Assembly: GCF_011074885.1 (NCBI RefSeq)
Contig: NC_054689.1
Span: 1,178,001-1,242,000 of the forward strand
Source of the DNA: Brettanomyces bruxellensis
Taxonomy: Eukaryota; Ascomycota; Pichiomycetes; Pichiales; Pichiaceae
Direction of reading: 5' to 3'
DNA: 64,000 nucleotides
The position numbers and the translations under genes were made by a program. Every line of letters starts with the position of its first letter. Within the stretch, counting starts at the first letter, position 1. Below are positions 18,697 to 30,104 of the stretch, piece by piece. The notes under the pieces were generated by a model that worked only from the letters and a program-made list of their open reading frames with translations, searched no databases and had not been told where the DNA came from.

Positions 18697-20022
18697 GCAT
18701 TTCTACCACGGAAGGCGTGAACATCCACCACTCGATTTTAGAAATATACATATAATTATATAATACATGAGTTCAGTATCAATCTCGACAAAACAATGAA
18801 AATGATAATGCCAATTTATGAACACACATGATCTAAGGAGAAGAAGACTAATCTAATCGGCTCCTTGATGCCACATTTTTTAGGTGCATATTGATACTTC
18901 GCGTCGGTCTAAAATATAGGAGAGGCAGAAAATAAATTGCCAACAGAAAAGCAGGAAGGATCGGAACTTTCACTATTTACATTTGCTCCTCTCTGAAAAA
19001 ATAAAAATAAGACAAACGCATACAGTGTGAGGTGTAATCGTAAATGCGAAGGTGAAACGCCCTGCGAAAAGGATCGTAAAAAAAATAAAAAATGCCTAAG
19101 TTGCGGGGGATCCTCAGATCGGAATTCAGCTCAATCATTAAAATTACATAGCCAATCCCGCTCTAATTAAGTAGATGCTGGCTTACAAATAGTAGATAGG
19201 GCAGATCCGGCAATAATTAAAGACAAATAAATGACATGCATATAAAAAAATCGAACCAATCCCAAATGTAGCTAATTGACCCTTGGTGGGAAGGGCATTT
19301 GCTCAGTATTGCGCTCGGCTTGAGAAGAAATCAGAATGTGAAATGTTAGGTGGGAGTTTATCGAGGTGGAGAGAAAAAGATGCGAGGGTGAAAACTAAAA
19401 AAAAATAACGAGTCACCGAAAAAAGGAAAATAAACAGGCCAGAGAAAGAAATTTGAAGAGAGATAGAAAAAAACAAAAATAGGGGAAATAAAGAAAATCT
19501 CCAATATGTGAAACTAAAAACACAGCCGACAGCACGCATAAAACTATCAACATCTTCTTCATCCGTTTACAATTTGATTACTGCAGACCTTTTCAAGCTT
19601 AAGTAAAGGATTCTTCCAGTTCTGAAAAAACATAATTGCTTGTTTCTGGTCTTTTTGCTTTTTCTTGGACATTCCTCAAAGGCAAATTTAGGTGAACGGC
19701 ATTCGAATATATAGACAGTTGGGCTTTTTGGTACTAGCAACCCGCTGCTTTCAATTTCAACAACTAACAACAAGAATCACGGTTTTCAAGCAGGCAACTG
19801 GGCACGTCTTAATTTGCATTCAAATATAGCATCGCATTACATCGCATAGCATAGATATATTCGAGGAGTCAGACCTATTTTCAGTTAGCGTTAAGCGAAC
19901 ACTGTACATTGCAAGCTTTATTTTGTTGAAGCTGCACTTTCCCATCGACATAATTTCGTTCGACTAAGCCACTACCTAATTCTTGTTTTTTTGCATTTGT
20001 GAAAACGAACTCAGCGTTCAAA
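18697..20022. other. intergenic region upstream of RTS1, 1.3 kb
   Basis: This holds the 3' flank of SYM1 and a long upstream region of RTS1. Low-complexity purine runs around 19370-19500 produce a spurious minus-strand frame. I see no RNA gene or repeat. Confidence 0.5.
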
Positions 20023-22032
20023 ATGATGAAAGGTTTTAAGCAAAGATTTAAGGTAAAGACTAGTCTTGGAAAAGGTGACAAGAAGAAAGATGCGAAGAAG
20101 GAAGAGAAGACAAAATCTAAGAAAGCTCAAAACGAACATCATGCTGGTAGCCATCACAGGCATCATAGCCATCATGAGCATGAGCATGAACATGAGCATG
20201 ATAGTCAGCAAAAGAGACACCAAGACCAACAACCATCCTCACAAAAGCCAACACAATCACAATCTGGAAGTTCTCATCTGCAACGGAAAGCCCAAAAGCA
20301 AAGCCAGGCACAGGGCAACACACAGAATTTGCGTACTCACCAAAAACAAGAACAAAAGAGCCAGCAAAATAGTGATGATGACATGCAACAGCAGCAGGAT
20401 CCAGAACGTGTACAACAAGTACAAAACGGACCTCAGACTCCAAAGCGGGCGGCTGGAATGGATAACAACGTGGATAATCCTTCTGACATGGATACTTCGC
20501 CATTGACACCTCCAGCGAGTGTCTTGAATGATAACGGTGTTCCAAAGCTTCATGCTGCAAACTCTCCGTTTGACAAAGTGCCGAAAGATGATTTGGAGTT
20601 GAAACCTAGGACACCACAGAGACATTCTTCATCTCGATTCGACCCTGTGAACGATCGTCAGGTGTTCCAGAAATTGGCATCTTTTGATGAAGTTGACCCG
20701 GAGTACTATGCTGAATTGTTCATAAGGAAGGTTGATCAGTGCAAAATTATGTTTGACTTTTATGATCCTTCTTCCGATATCCAGGGAAAGGAGATGAAAA
20801 GGCTTACATTGCATGAACTCACTGTATTTGTTAGCACCACGAGGATGAAATATACGGAGGAGATGTACAGACATGTGGTTGATATGTTCAAGATTAACAT
20901 CTTCCGTCCAATTCCCCCACCCGTTAACCCTGTCGGAGATATCTACGATCCTGACGAGGATGAACCTGTGTATGAATTGGCATGGCCTCATATGCAGATG
21001 GTATACGAGTTCTTTCTTCGTTTCGTAGAGAGCCCAGATTTCAATAATACAGTTGCAAAGCCATACATTGATCATCAGTTTGTCCTTACACTTCTTGAGC
21101 TATTTGACAGTGAGGACAATAGAGAGAGAGATTGCTTGAAGACGACTTTGCACAGAATATATGGAAAGTTTTTGAGTCTTCGTTCGTTTATTAGAAAGTC
21201 AATTAACAACATCTTCCTTACATTCATATACGAGACCGGCAGGTTCAATGGCATTTCAGAGTTGTTGGAAATTCTGGGTTCCATTATTAATGGATTTGCA
21301 CTTCCATTAAAGGAAGAGCACAAGGTCTTTTTGGTAAAAGTTCTTATACCTCTCCATAAGGTTAGATGCTTGTCTTTGTATCATCCACAGCTTGCTTACT
21401 GCATTCTTCAATTTCTTGAGAAGGATCCTACTTTGACAGAGGAGGTCATCATGGGTCTTCTTCGTTACTGGCCTAAAATAAATTCGCCTAAAGAGTTAAT
21501 GTTCTTAAATGAAATAGAGGATATCTTTGAGATAATTGATCCGCAAGAATTCCAGAGGGTTGAAGTTCCGTTGTTTGCACAGTTGGCTAAATGCATTTCA
21601 TCGCCTCACTTCCAAGTCAGTGAAAAAGTGCTCTGCTATTTCAACAATGAATTTTTTGTGTCTTTAGTTACCGAAAATGCAGAGAGCATTCTGCCTATAA
21701 TCTTTCCGGCTTTGTATGATCTTTCTCAAACGGAGATGGAACTGGCAGAGCAACAAGATCAACAGAATCCGGATCAGCAGTTGAATGACTATGATCTAGA
21801 TGAAACTACTAGCTGGAATAGGACAATATCGACATTGGCCTATAATGCATTGAAAATTTTTATGGATACCAATCCAATTGTCTACGATAGATGCTGCATT
21901 CTTTATGATGAACAGATGAAGGAAGAGAAGACAAGAAAGAAACTTAGAAACGACCACTGGAAGAAGTTAGAGAGCTATGTTCAGAAATTAAAGCTAGGGG
22001 ACGATAGCACAAAAAAGGTAGAGATTAAATAA
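20023..22032 (+). CDS. RTS1: PP2A B56 regulatory subunit Rts1
   Basis: The 669-residue protein is the B' (B56) regulatory subunit of protein phosphatase 2A. It acts at centromeres and the bud neck, in the spindle-position checkpoint and in size control. The start [14 protein letters not shown] is the family start; a frame extending eight codons upstream begins only with GTG. The first 190 residues are low-complexity (Lys-rich, then [11 protein letters not shown], then Gln/Ser-rich). The B56 HEAT-like domain starts near 205 ([16 protein letters not shown]) and is very close to S. cerevisiae Rts1: [100 protein letters not shown]. The His/Gln repeats give long shadow frames on the other strand that are not genes. 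Confidence 0.96.
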   Translation: MMKGFKQRFKVKTSLGKGDKKKDAKKEEKTKSKKAQNEHHAGSHHRHHSHHEHEHEHEHDSQQKRHQDQQPSSQKPTQSQSGSSHLQRKAQKQSQAQGNTQNLRTHQKQEQKSQQNSDDDMQQQQDPERVQQVQNGPQTPKRAAGMDNNVDNPSDMDTSPLTPPASVLNDNGVPKLHAANSPFDKVPKDDLELKPRTPQRHSSSRFDPVNDRQVFQKLASFDEVDPEYYAELFIRKVDQCKIMFDFYDPSSDIQGKEMKRLTLHELTVFVSTTRMKYTEEMYRHVVDMFKINIFRPIPPPVNPVGDIYDPDEDEPVYELAWPHMQMVYEFFLRFVESPDFNNTVAKPYIDHQFVLTLLELFDSEDNRERDCLKTTLHRIYGKFLSLRSFIRKSINNIFLTFIYETGRFNGISELLEILGSIINGFALPLKEEHKVFLVKVLIPLHKVRCLSLYHPQLAYCILQFLEKDPTLTEEVIMGLLRYWPKINSPKELMFLNEIEDIFEIIDPQEFQRVEVPLFAQLAKCISSPHFQVSEKVLCYFNNEFFVSLVTENAESILPIIFPALYDLSQTEMELAEQQDQQNPDQQLNDYDLDETTSWNRTISTLAYNALKIFMDTNPIVYDRCCILYDEQMKEEKTRKKLRNDHWKKLESYVQKLKLGDDSTKKVEIK

Positions 22033-22390
22033 TCATTCTCAGATATAGCAGTTCTATGATACCATATGTTACTTTTATTTTTGTTACGAGTGCTTTTTTT
22101 CTTGATTTTTTTTTTTTTTGTGTGATGGAGGTGTTCCCTGATGTCCATTTTAAGCACTGACGTATGCTTTCATACATCTTAGAATAGGTCTTAATGCTTG
22201 ACCTTATTTTACCATGTGACAATATGGTGCAGATAACAATGACCGTAATGATGCCAGTGCGTTGCACAAGATATAGACCAGAATAGTACGGGCATGGCTT
22301 TTCAATTTAATATTTACTTCAGGAAAAAAAAAATACAATTATAGAGTCATGTATTGTATTGCGTGCTTCTCTAAATATGTATCAAAATAA
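22033..22390. other. convergent intergenic region
   Basis: This holds the 3' flanks of RTS1 and GCD2, with a 13-T run near 22110. No gene is visible. Confidence 0.6.
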
Positions 22391-23871
22391 TCAAGAGATA
22401 CTTTTGTATTCTCTCAAGATAACGGGCACAGAGGAAGGTGGCAATGCACCAAGTTCTGTTATAACCTTCTGTATATAATCCGGTGGTGTTAGATCATACA
22501 GAATGTTCAAAATATATAGTTTTCTTAATTCCTTCCAGTTTCTCAAAATCGTGTCCTTGCCATCATCAACAACATCCGCTTCATTGTCATTAGATCTGTT
22601 TCTGTTACCATTATGCCCACCATTATTAGAACCGTTTCGATGACCTTTTCTTTCTTCGATCTTGTTGAGATATTGCTGTAGATTAAAGCCAACTTTATTG
22701 AATGGCCTCGTATTAATTAGATCATCAGAATCACCTAACTCATTCAACGTAACGGAATCCAATTGAACCTTATCGCTAAATTTCAATGACTCGCAACAAA
22801 CCAAAACTGGTATGTTTTTCTTCTTAGCTGCCATTGCAACAAGTGCTGTACCAACACGAGAATACAGTCTTCCGTTTGAAAGCATAGCGTGTGCACCAAG
22901 GAAACAAAAGTCTATGTTGGATTTTTCTAACACAGAAGAAAGTGAGTTTATTAAGTTATAATGACACTTGATATTCTGGTGTTGCGCCAACTCCTTAGCA
23001 AGCTTTTTACCTTCGAATAATGGTCGTGAATCTATGATAAATATTTCAAAATGCTTTTCCTGCTCTATCGCACAGTATTGGAACAACTCTGCCAAAACTT
23101 GTGAATGTGCATATGTAAGAATTTAAAGTTGTTCTGAATATGCCTTGATGCATATTCGGCAATAACCCGATCAGAGTAAACAATCTTCTCCTTAATAAAT
23201 TGATCAATTTCATCCAGCAGCATCTTTTTTCCATCATCATCGCTCATGTCAATTGGGACTAATGAAATTCTCTGCTTCAGCCATCTAATGGCATTACCCA
23301 TTGATATCGACAATGGTCTGCCAGTTTTGAGGTACTCAATCTGATGCGAAAGATGTGAAGTAAGATTTCTTTGTAAGGATGTGCCCTGTGGTGTTTTATA
23401 CGATTTGATAACATCCTTAAATGCATCTAACATCGCAACACATCTAGAAGTTGACCCGACTACTTTATATGTTGACATTTTTAGCGTCAATGATAAAATG
23501 GATGGATGCACAATGCTTGCAATAACAGGTGAAGCAGAAATTCTTTCTTCCCTTGTTTCTAGATGGCCAAACATCGGTGGAATACGCACGTTGCTATCCT
23601 TAATCTTGGCTGAAATCATTTGCTTTTTGATATGAGAAGCGGTTTTAACACCCTGAGAACTTTGTTGCCCATTTTGATTTGCAGCCTTTCTCGCAGCTCT
23701 CTTTGCTGCTTTGGCCTTCTTCTTCAGCATCTTTAATTCTTTATTACTCAGTTTTTTCTGTGGGGGTTTTGCCTCGGCACCTTTTTCGGAATGTGAGGAG
23801 CTTGCATTAGATGAAGGCATCTTTTTGCCATTATTGGTTGCGGCAGCATCCGCCTTTGAATTTTCAACCAT
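22391..23871 (-). CDS. GCD2: eIF2B delta subunit Gcd2, with a one-base frameshift
   Basis: Two overlapping minus-strand frames together make one eIF2B-delta protein, part of the nucleotide-exchange factor for eIF2 and a sensor of eIF2 phosphorylation. The first frame (23871 to about 23122) has a Lys/Ala-rich N-terminus, then RISLVPIDMSDDDGKK and DQFIKEKIVYSDRVIAEYAS. The second frame (from about 23122 to 22391) continues at the next conserved residue with ILTYAHSQVLAELFQYC, EIFIIDSRPLFEGKKLAKEL, FCFLGAHAMLSNGRLYSRVG and the C-terminal DLTPPDYIQKVITELGALP. The break is at TTTAAATTC (23120-23128 region); one missing A in the A run would account for it. With one base added the gene would be about 493 codons, shorter than S. 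cerevisiae Gcd2 (651) at the N-terminus. The gene is essential in S. cerevisiae, so a sequencing or assembly error is the simplest reading. Confidence 0.9.
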
Positions 23872-24821
23872 GGTGTTTTGATTGCCAAAATTGAATCACG
23901 TCCTAATGATCGAAGGGAAAGATGTGACACAAGTGTTCACAAATAATGTACTCATCGTACTGAAATTCTCGGTCTTTGAATTTTTCTTTTTTCTCTCTGG
24001 AATCTCTTTTTTTTTTCTGTGAAATCCACCAACCCACCGATTACCGCGCAGAATACCACAAACAGCTGGAGGGATTAAATTAAAACCATTTGAAAGAGGA
24101 TCAAGTTAGACAGTATAAATGAAGAGCACATTTAGTGATAAGAGATGTACAAATGCAAGATAATTACAACACTTTATATGCTTTCACATTGTCCCTTTTT
24201 ATTTAAAGTAACATATTTTTATTTTGTGTCATTCTAATTGGGAGAGGATGAAATAAAAAACGGAATTTTAACATTATTTATTATACAGAGGAATCGCGAT
24301 GATAATGAGAAACTTGGCATATCCAAGGTTTCAAATATTATGTACCTCAAACTCGCAGTGAATTTTGGTATTGAATTAATGGGCCTGAGATTATACGAAT
24401 AATTTGACAGTTATTATATTAAGCATTTCCTCGACCTAAAATAGAAGTAAACTAGTTAATACTTAAAACATATTGCTTTGTAAATATTTGTTAATTTAGC
24501 CAAAATTTAGGTTGTCCATGTTGACTATACGTAATACCAATAATTCGACTACCGAGATAAGTTTGCTGTTACTCCTACTCACCACTTAGTATTCATTAAA
24601 TCGATGTAATCAATCAAGGGGGATGAAAAATTTTTTTGGGGTGGAAAAAAAAAAAAAAAATTAAAGATGAACGGGAGGGAAGCTAAGAGCAATAGAGGGA
24701 CATGCTTCACAGTTTTTTCTGTCAAACAAACCCAATTCGTTTGCTTTAAAGAGCATATTAAAGTAATAGCCAGGACACAAGACTCGCAAGAAAGATATAA
24801 CAGTTTGTTGGAACTTTCAAA
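23872..24821. other. divergent intergenic region
   Basis: This is the shared upstream region of GCD2 and SUP45. It holds an RRPE-type motif and a 16-A tract (24645-24660) close to SUP45. The open frame at 24667-24873 overlaps the SUP45 start and is not a gene. Confidence 0.55.
24624..24637. promoter_or_regulatory. RRPE motif upstream of SUP45
   Basis: TGAAAAATTTTTTT lies about 190 bp before the SUP45 ATG, directly followed by G-rich sequence and a 16-A tract. RRPE is bound by Stb3 and drives growth-dependent expression of ribosome-biogenesis and translation genes in yeast. Confidence 0.5.
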
Positions 24822-26132
24822 ATGGCATTCGAAGACTCAGATGCAGACAAAAATGTGGAGATTTGGAAGGTGAAGAAATTGATTAAGAACTTGGAACAGG
24901 CAAAGGGTAACGGTACCTCAATGATCTCATTGATTATGCCTCCTAGGACTCAAATTTCAATTACACAGAAGATGTTAACGGATGAATATGGTACCGCATC
25001 AAATATCAAGTCGCGAGTGAATAGATTATCGGTCTTGTCGGCTATTACTTCAACACAGCAGAAGTTGAAGTTATACAGTACTGTGCCCAAAAATGGTTTA
25101 GTCATATACTGTGGTGAAGTTCTCACATCGGAGGGAAAAGAAAAGAAGCTCACTATATCTTTTGAGCCATTCAAGCCAATTAACACATCCTTGTACTTGT
25201 GTGATAACAAGTTCCATACGGAGCCACTTTCTGAATTGCTGGAGAGTGATGATAAGTTTGGTTTCATTATCATGGATGGTAACGGAGCATTATTTGGTAC
25301 CGTTTCTGGTAACACCAGAGAGGTTTTGCATAAATTTACCGTTGATCTTCCAAAGAAGCATGGAAGAGGTGGTCAATCTGCTGTTCGTTTTGCCAGATTA
25401 AGGATGGAGAAGAGACATAATTATATTAGAAAGGTTGCCGAGGTTGCCGTTCAAAACTTCATCACTAACGATAAAGTCAATGTTGCCGGTTTGATTCTTG
25501 CCGGTTCGGCCGATTTCAAGAATGAGTTGAATAGATCTGATTTGTTCGATCCAAGATTACAGGATAAAGTTATCAAGATTGTCGATGTTTCTTACGGAGG
25601 TGAGAATGGTTTCAACCAGGCCATTGAACTTTCGGCAGAGACATTGTCTAATGTCAAGTTTATTCAGGAGAAGAAACTTATCAACAGCTTTTTCGATGAA
25701 ATTTCGCAGGATACTGGTAAATTCTGTTATGGTATCGATGATACATTAAAGGCGCTGGAGTTGGGTGCATGCGATGTGATCATTGTCTGGGAAGGATTGA
25801 CAACCGTCAGATACACTTTGAAGAATGCTGACGGAGAAGAAGTCATTAAGAACATTAATCCAGATACTCCAAAAGACGAATTTTTGAAAGATTCGGATGG
25901 ATCTGAAATGGAAATCGTGAGCGAGAAGCCTTTCTTAGAGTGGCTCGCAGAGAGTTATAAAGATTATGGTACAACCTTGGAGTTTGTTACTGACCGTTCT
26001 TCAGAAGGTGCCCAATTTGTTAAAGGTTTCGGTGGTATTGGTGCTATGTTGAGATATAAGGTCAACTTTGAGCAGTTGATATCTGATGACGAGTACTACA
26101 GCGATAGTGATAGTGATGAATATGGATTTTAA
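24822..26132 (+). CDS. SUP45: translation release factor eRF1
   Basis: The 436-residue protein is eRF1, which reads all three stop codons and triggers peptide release with eRF3. Functional motifs are intact: TASNIKS at 58-64 (stop-codon recognition), YLCDNKF (the YxCxxxF motif), and [15 protein letters not shown] with GGQ at about 183-185 for peptidyl-tRNA hydrolysis. The C-terminal eRF3-binding domain ends in the acidic tail [15 protein letters not shown]. Length equals the family's (437 in S. cerevisiae). CTG codons at conserved Leu positions here show that CTG means Leu in this organism. It is followed by MAK5 (minus) and BMT2 (plus), an order I recall from S. cerevisiae YBR143C-YBR142W-YBR141C. 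Confidence 0.98.
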   Translation: MAFEDSDADKNVEIWKVKKLIKNLEQAKGNGTSMISLIMPPRTQISITQKMLTDEYGTASNIKSRVNRLSVLSAITSTQQKLKLYSTVPKNGLVIYCGEVLTSEGKEKKLTISFEPFKPINTSLYLCDNKFHTEPLSELLESDDKFGFIIMDGNGALFGTVSGNTREVLHKFTVDLPKKHGRGGQSAVRFARLRMEKRHNYIRKVAEVAVQNFITNDKVNVAGLILAGSADFKNELNRSDLFDPRLQDKVIKIVDVSYGGENGFNQAIELSAETLSNVKFIQEKKLINSFFDEISQDTGKFCYGIDDTLKALELGACDVIIVWEGLTTVRYTLKNADGEEVIKNINPDTPKDEFLKDSDGSEMEIVSEKPFLEWLAESYKDYGTTLEFVTDRSSEGAQFVKGFGGIGAMLRYKVNFEQLISDDEYYSDSDSDEYGF

Positions 26133-26399
26133 TTGTATCTGGTGTTAAATAATTATATGATATCTACTGTTAAATTTAATGTCTTAAAAATGTAGCTTTT
26201 TGTTATTGTCTGGGATGTTCATGCTATGTGATGCTATTATGAGTGGGATTCTTATTCGATTCATCTGTCACATCACATTCTTTTACTTTCTGACATATGC
26301 TTGGGTATAGATTTTTCACGATTAATTTATGGTGCTAAACTATATATATAATCTTTATTATAGACGATTTCGAATAAACCCCTTCTATTTTGCTCTATT

Positions 26400-28769
26400 T
26401 CAATTTCTTCTTCTTTTGGTCTTGAACGTTTTACTCTTACCGTTCAAAACCGAAAGGGCATCCTTCTGCAAATAACTCATAACACCATTGTTACTTTTTC
26501 CATCACTTCTCAGAAGCATATCAGCAATGCTATTGAGACCATTTGTGATGTAAGAAGCCCTTCCCTTTTTGACAGGATTGGCAAGCAGTTCATTTAGTTC
26601 CGCCTTTAGTATTTTTTTTGATCTTTTATTGAGGTGCTTTCCAGTCTTTCTTTTTCTGTCTCTTTTCAAGAAATCGTCTTCTCCAACATCATCCCAGTCT
26701 TCAACTCCCAAATCCTCAGCTGCCTTTTCAACCCAATTCTTTTCTTTATTCAAACTGCTGTCTGCAACATCACCCTGAGCAAGTTTTGCCGCAATTTCAA
26801 TTCTCGACTTCAATTGTTTAAGGATATCAGAATCAACTGGGAAAAGTTTCAATTCTGCAACACTACCGGCATTCTTTTTGGAACTCACAATCTTTCTAAG
26901 CTTGTGCAATGGACCAGATGCCTCCTTAGGAGAGCATAAGATAATAGAAACTCCTTCCTTTCCAGCTCTGGCAGTTCTTCCAGATCTGTGAATATATGTA
27001 TCGGCAGTACGAGGCAAGTGATAGTGAACAACATGCTGGATATTAGGAATATCTAATCCTCTTGCAGCCACATCAGAGGCAATAAGAACAGATGCCTTGT
27101 GACCCTTGGCAGCCTGTTTACAATTCTGCTCAAACCTTTCTAAGGACTTTAAACGCTGCCTTTGGATCATAGAGGAATGCAATGCGACAGCCGGAATATG
27201 AAGATAATTAAGCAAAGGCTTCAACCTTTTCACTGCGTCAATCGAGTTGGCAAACACTAAAGTATTTCCAGGAAATAGGGATAAGAAATAATATAGCATA
27301 AGATCCCTCTCAAGAGGTGTACACGGTAAAAGAGCCTCAGTAATTTTTGTAGCCAACATACTCTTTGGATTCACATCCACGTATAAAGGTTCTCCTCTAA
27401 ACCTTAGCTTCCATCCCAATAAATGCATCACTTCCATTCTTTCCTCCTCATAGGGATCAAGCTTTCCACTATGCGTTCTCCTCCTCTGGGCCATTGATTT
27501 TGCCTTATCCAATTTTCCAAATAAATCCTTCGACAAAGTTGCTGAAAACACCAATGTTTGCCATTTCTTTGGAATAAGAGGATCTTCCTTTGGCCTCTGG
27601 GCACGTAATATTTCTAAAACTTTTTCTAGCTCATCAAAATGTCCATCCTCAACCAACCTGTCTGCTTCATCATAAACCATGATATCAGAAGAAGATAACT
27701 GTTTTGCAACACTATCTGATTTTTCAATGAGTTCAAGGCATCTTCCCGCAGTACAGACCAAAACTCTTGGATTTGATTTGAGTAGTCTTTCTTGTTTCTG
27801 TATGGAAAGACCACCAGTTAAAGAAACAATAGAATGCTCAGATAAAGGGAAATCTCGGACAAAGCGTGATAAATGCTTCGTAACTTGGGTGGCAAGTTCT
27901 CTTGTTGGTGCAAATATCATTCCAGTAGGATGCTGTACTCCAGCTTTATCTTGTTTCAATGCTTTCTCGAGGATGGGTATACCATATGCCAAAGTTTTTC
28001 CGGATCCAGTCATTGCTTTTCCAATAATATCTTTTCCTTCAAGAGAGGGCGGAATACATGCTTTTTGAATATCTGTCGGCTGTTTAAAATCTAAATGTAA
28101 AAGTGCATTCTGACTGAATAAAGAAAGCGGAACATCTTTCCATTCCGGGAGATCCACATTATCTTTTGGAAGATCTGATAAAATTTCAGAATCAACTTCA
28201 CTGAAAACCTTATCATCAAGTTTACTGCCGACACTATCTGGATTGCTTTTAACCTCATGCATTTTATTCTGCATTTTACCTACTGTTTTGATCTTGCCAT
28301 CACCCTCAACAATCATGGGTTTTTTCCCGGAATGATTGGCGTCATTTTTATTCTTTTTACCAGCAGTTTCCTCGGCATCTTCATGTTCCCACAATGTTTT
28401 ATCATCATCAGAAAGATCAACTTCAAAATCTCCCTCCGGAATAATGTCCTCCTGCGCTTTGACGTGCTCTTTATCTAAAACCTTGCTTTTATCTGCGGTA
28501 AGAAAATGCGTTTGGCCATTTATGATTTCAACATCAACAGCATCAATTTCTTCTAACCCATAGAATCCTTCATAATCCCCGAGGGTATGAGGAATTTCAA
28601 CAGGCTTCCATTTTAGTTTATCCGCTGAAGATATAACCTGCTTGCTGGAATCATCTTTCGATATTTTAACCTTCTTGGATTTTGACTGTTCTCCAGCTGA
28701 ATTTTTACCCTTTCTCTTCAATTGCTTATTATGCCCAATGGTAGCCTTCATTATTTTATCCGAACCCAT
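26400..28769 (-). CDS. MAK5: DEAD-box RNA helicase Mak5
   Basis: The 789-residue protein is a DEAD-box helicase of the Mak5/DDX24 type, needed for 60S ribosomal subunit assembly in the nucleolus. The N-terminus is Lys-rich with the family segment WKPVEIPHTLGDYEGFYGLE, followed by an acidic stretch. Helicase motifs in order: Q motif region FKQPTDIQKACIPPSL, motif I AMTGSGKT, Ia PTRELATQV, TGG, II DEAD in MVYDEADRLVE, III SAT, the C-lobe TLVFANSIDAVKRL, ASDVAARGLDIPNI and motif VI HRSGRTARAG. An insert between motif III and the second RecA lobe (about 420-470) is typical of Mak5. The C-terminus is basic. It shares a divergent 250 bp promoter with BMT2. Confidence 0.95.
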   Translation of the reverse strand: MGSDKIMKATIGHNKQLKRKGKNSAGEQSKSKKVKISKDDSSKQVISSADKLKWKPVEIPHTLGDYEGFYGLEEIDAVDVEIINGQTHFLTADKSKVLDKEHVKAQEDIIPEGDFEVDLSDDDKTLWEHEDAEETAGKKNKNDANHSGKKPMIVEGDGKIKTVGKMQNKMHEVKSNPDSVGSKLDDKVFSEVDSEILSDLPKDNVDLPEWKDVPLSLFSQNALLHLDFKQPTDIQKACIPPSLEGKDIIGKAMTGSGKTLAYGIPILEKALKQDKAGVQHPTGMIFAPTRELATQVTKHLSRFVRDFPLSEHSIVSLTGGLSIQKQERLLKSNPRVLVCTAGRCLELIEKSDSVAKQLSSSDIMVYDEADRLVEDGHFDELEKVLEILRAQRPKEDPLIPKKWQTLVFSATLSKDLFGKLDKAKSMAQRRRTHSGKLDPYEEERMEVMHLLGWKLRFRGEPLYVDVNPKSMLATKITEALLPCTPLERDLMLYYFLSLFPGNTLVFANSIDAVKRLKPLLNYLHIPAVALHSSMIQRQRLKSLERFEQNCKQAAKGHKASVLIASDVAARGLDIPNIQHVVHYHLPRTADTYIHRSGRTARAGKEGVSIILCSPKEASGPLHKLRKIVSSKKNAGSVAELKLFPVDSDILKQLKSRIEIAAKLAQGDVADSSLNKEKNWVEKAAEDLGVEDWDDVGEDDFLKRDRKRKTGKHLNKRSKKILKAELNELLANPVKKGRASYITNGLNSIADMLLRSDGKSNNGVMSYLQKDALSVLNGKSKTFKTKRRRN

Positions 28770-28870
28770 ATTATGCTAGGTCTATATTTGATTACACCGA
28801 TAATCAAGGGCCGTTAATATTAATAAACAGATACATGTTTTGAACCATGATATTTTTGTTATCAGTTGGG

Positions 28871-28882
28871 TGAAAAATTTTT
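28871..28882. promoter_or_regulatory. RRPE in the shared MAK5/BMT2 promoter
   Basis: TGAAAAATTTTT is a perfect RRPE core, placed between two divergent ribosome-biogenesis genes (100 bp from MAK5, 139 bp from BMT2). A partial PAC-like TGCGAT follows at about 28915. The arrangement suggests joint control of both genes. Confidence 0.65.
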
Positions 28883-29020
28883 GGTCTTACAAAAAAAACA
28901 GCCATGCGATCTTCTCTGATCTGTACAAAGTTGAAAGAAAAAAAAGCCGAGAATTTGATATATGTACTGGTATTGAAGAATTAAAAGATACTATAAAAAA
29001 ACACACAGATAAATACAGAA

Positions 29021-30097
29021 ATGGGCCGAAAACAAAGAAACAATCATAATAGAACTCCCATTACCCAATTAAGGCCAGATGGCTCCATGATTAAGAAAAT
29101 ACCTTCTTCATTGAAACCATCAAGGACGAGAAAGCTTATCAGACGATTTCATACACTACTAAAATATAAAAGTGAAATATTCAATCACTTAAGTCATAAC
29201 AACCCTTACCAAATTAACGAGACAAACTACTTAGAATATCTAAAAACAAAACCAGATCTATTAAAGAGTTATAACGACTCGAAAGCGAAAATCATAAAAA
29301 CGTTCAACGTGAAGCGGTCAACCTTAAGGGATGATGGGATCAAAAATATCCAAACTATGACGACTCTTAGCACAAAGCAAATTTCTCAACTAGTAGGAGA
29401 AATCGATGGAGAAATCGAAAAAAGAGGTGGGCTTAAGGTTTATCAGGCTGCTTCAATCAAGGGTCAAGACAGTAAACGTGGAGGTGATACATCCAAAAAG
29501 ATGGCTGCCTGGATCAAGAAAGATAAAATTTGGAGTTCCGATATGCAAAACGGAAAACCAACAGCTCTTGAAATAGGATCTCTTTCTTCAAAAAACTGTA
29601 TAAGTACTTGCAAAATATTTGGTGATGTCACACGGATAGATCTAAATTCTCAAGAACCTGGAAAGATAGAAAAGCAAGACTTTTTTGATAGAACAATACC
29701 AACAAGTAATAATGACAGATTTGATCTAGTATCATGCTCTTTAGTGGTGAACTTTGTGCCGAAACCGAGCCTAAGGGGAGAGATGCTCTTAAGAATAACA
29801 AAATTTCTAAAAGAACCCGAAAATGCATTTGATCACAAGCCCCTCCTATTCTTTGTGATTCCTCTTCCATGTGTGATAAACTCCAGATACTGCAATAAAG
29901 AAGTCATGGATGCAATATTCAAGAACCTTGGATTTACCTGTGTGAGATCTTATGACTCACACAAATTGGCGTATTGGCTTCTAGAATGGCATGGATCAAA
30001 AGCAGTGAACTTTAAATTCAAATCTGCAAAAAAAGAGGTTCGATCGGGATCAAAAAGAAACAATTTCTGCATTGTGCTTGAAAAGAAAGCGGAATGA
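29021..30097 (+). CDS. BMT2: 25S rRNA adenine-N1 methyltransferase Bmt2
   Basis: The 358-residue protein is a Bmt2-type SAM-dependent methyltransferase; Bmt2 makes m1A2142 in yeast 25S rRNA. The start is MGRKQRNNHNRTPITQL. The central Rossmann part has the SAM-binding loop ALEIGSLSSKNCIS, then RIDLNSQEPGKIEKQDFFD and the catalytic-strand region FDLVSCSLVVNFVPKPSLRG, with FFVIPLPCVINSRY and LGFTCVRSYDSHKLAYWLLE following, all characteristic of Bmt2. It ends KRNNFCIVLEKK. Its stop is 4 codons from the 3' end of the BER1-type gene, so these two genes have touching 3' ends. Confidence 0.93.
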   Translation: MGRKQRNNHNRTPITQLRPDGSMIKKIPSSLKPSRTRKLIRRFHTLLKYKSEIFNHLSHNNPYQINETNYLEYLKTKPDLLKSYNDSKAKIIKTFNVKRSTLRDDGIKNIQTMTTLSTKQISQLVGEIDGEIEKRGGLKVYQAASIKGQDSKRGGDTSKKMAAWIKKDKIWSSDMQNGKPTALEIGSLSSKNCISTCKIFGDVTRIDLNSQEPGKIEKQDFFDRTIPTSNNDRFDLVSCSLVVNFVPKPSLRGEMLLRITKFLKEPENAFDHKPLLFFVIPLPCVINSRYCNKEVMDAIFKNLGFTCVRSYDSHKLAYWLLEWHGSKAVNFKFKSAKKEVRSGSKRNNFCIVLEKKAE

Positions 30098-30104
30098 CAT
30101 ATAT

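Noticed and set aside
20011..20625. Several overlapping open frames opposite and within RTS1
   Set aside because: They are shadows of the His/Gln/Lys-rich low-complexity N-terminus of RTS1 and have no family features.
23065..23135. Programmed -1 ribosomal frameshift in GCD2
   Set aside because: The site lacks a canonical X XXY YYZ heptamer and I see no obvious downstream structure. A single-base error or mutation is simpler. I keep the frameshift itself as a finding.
24822..26132. CTG read as Ser or Ala
   Set aside because: CTG codons in eRF1 fall at conserved Leu positions, so the standard meaning holds.
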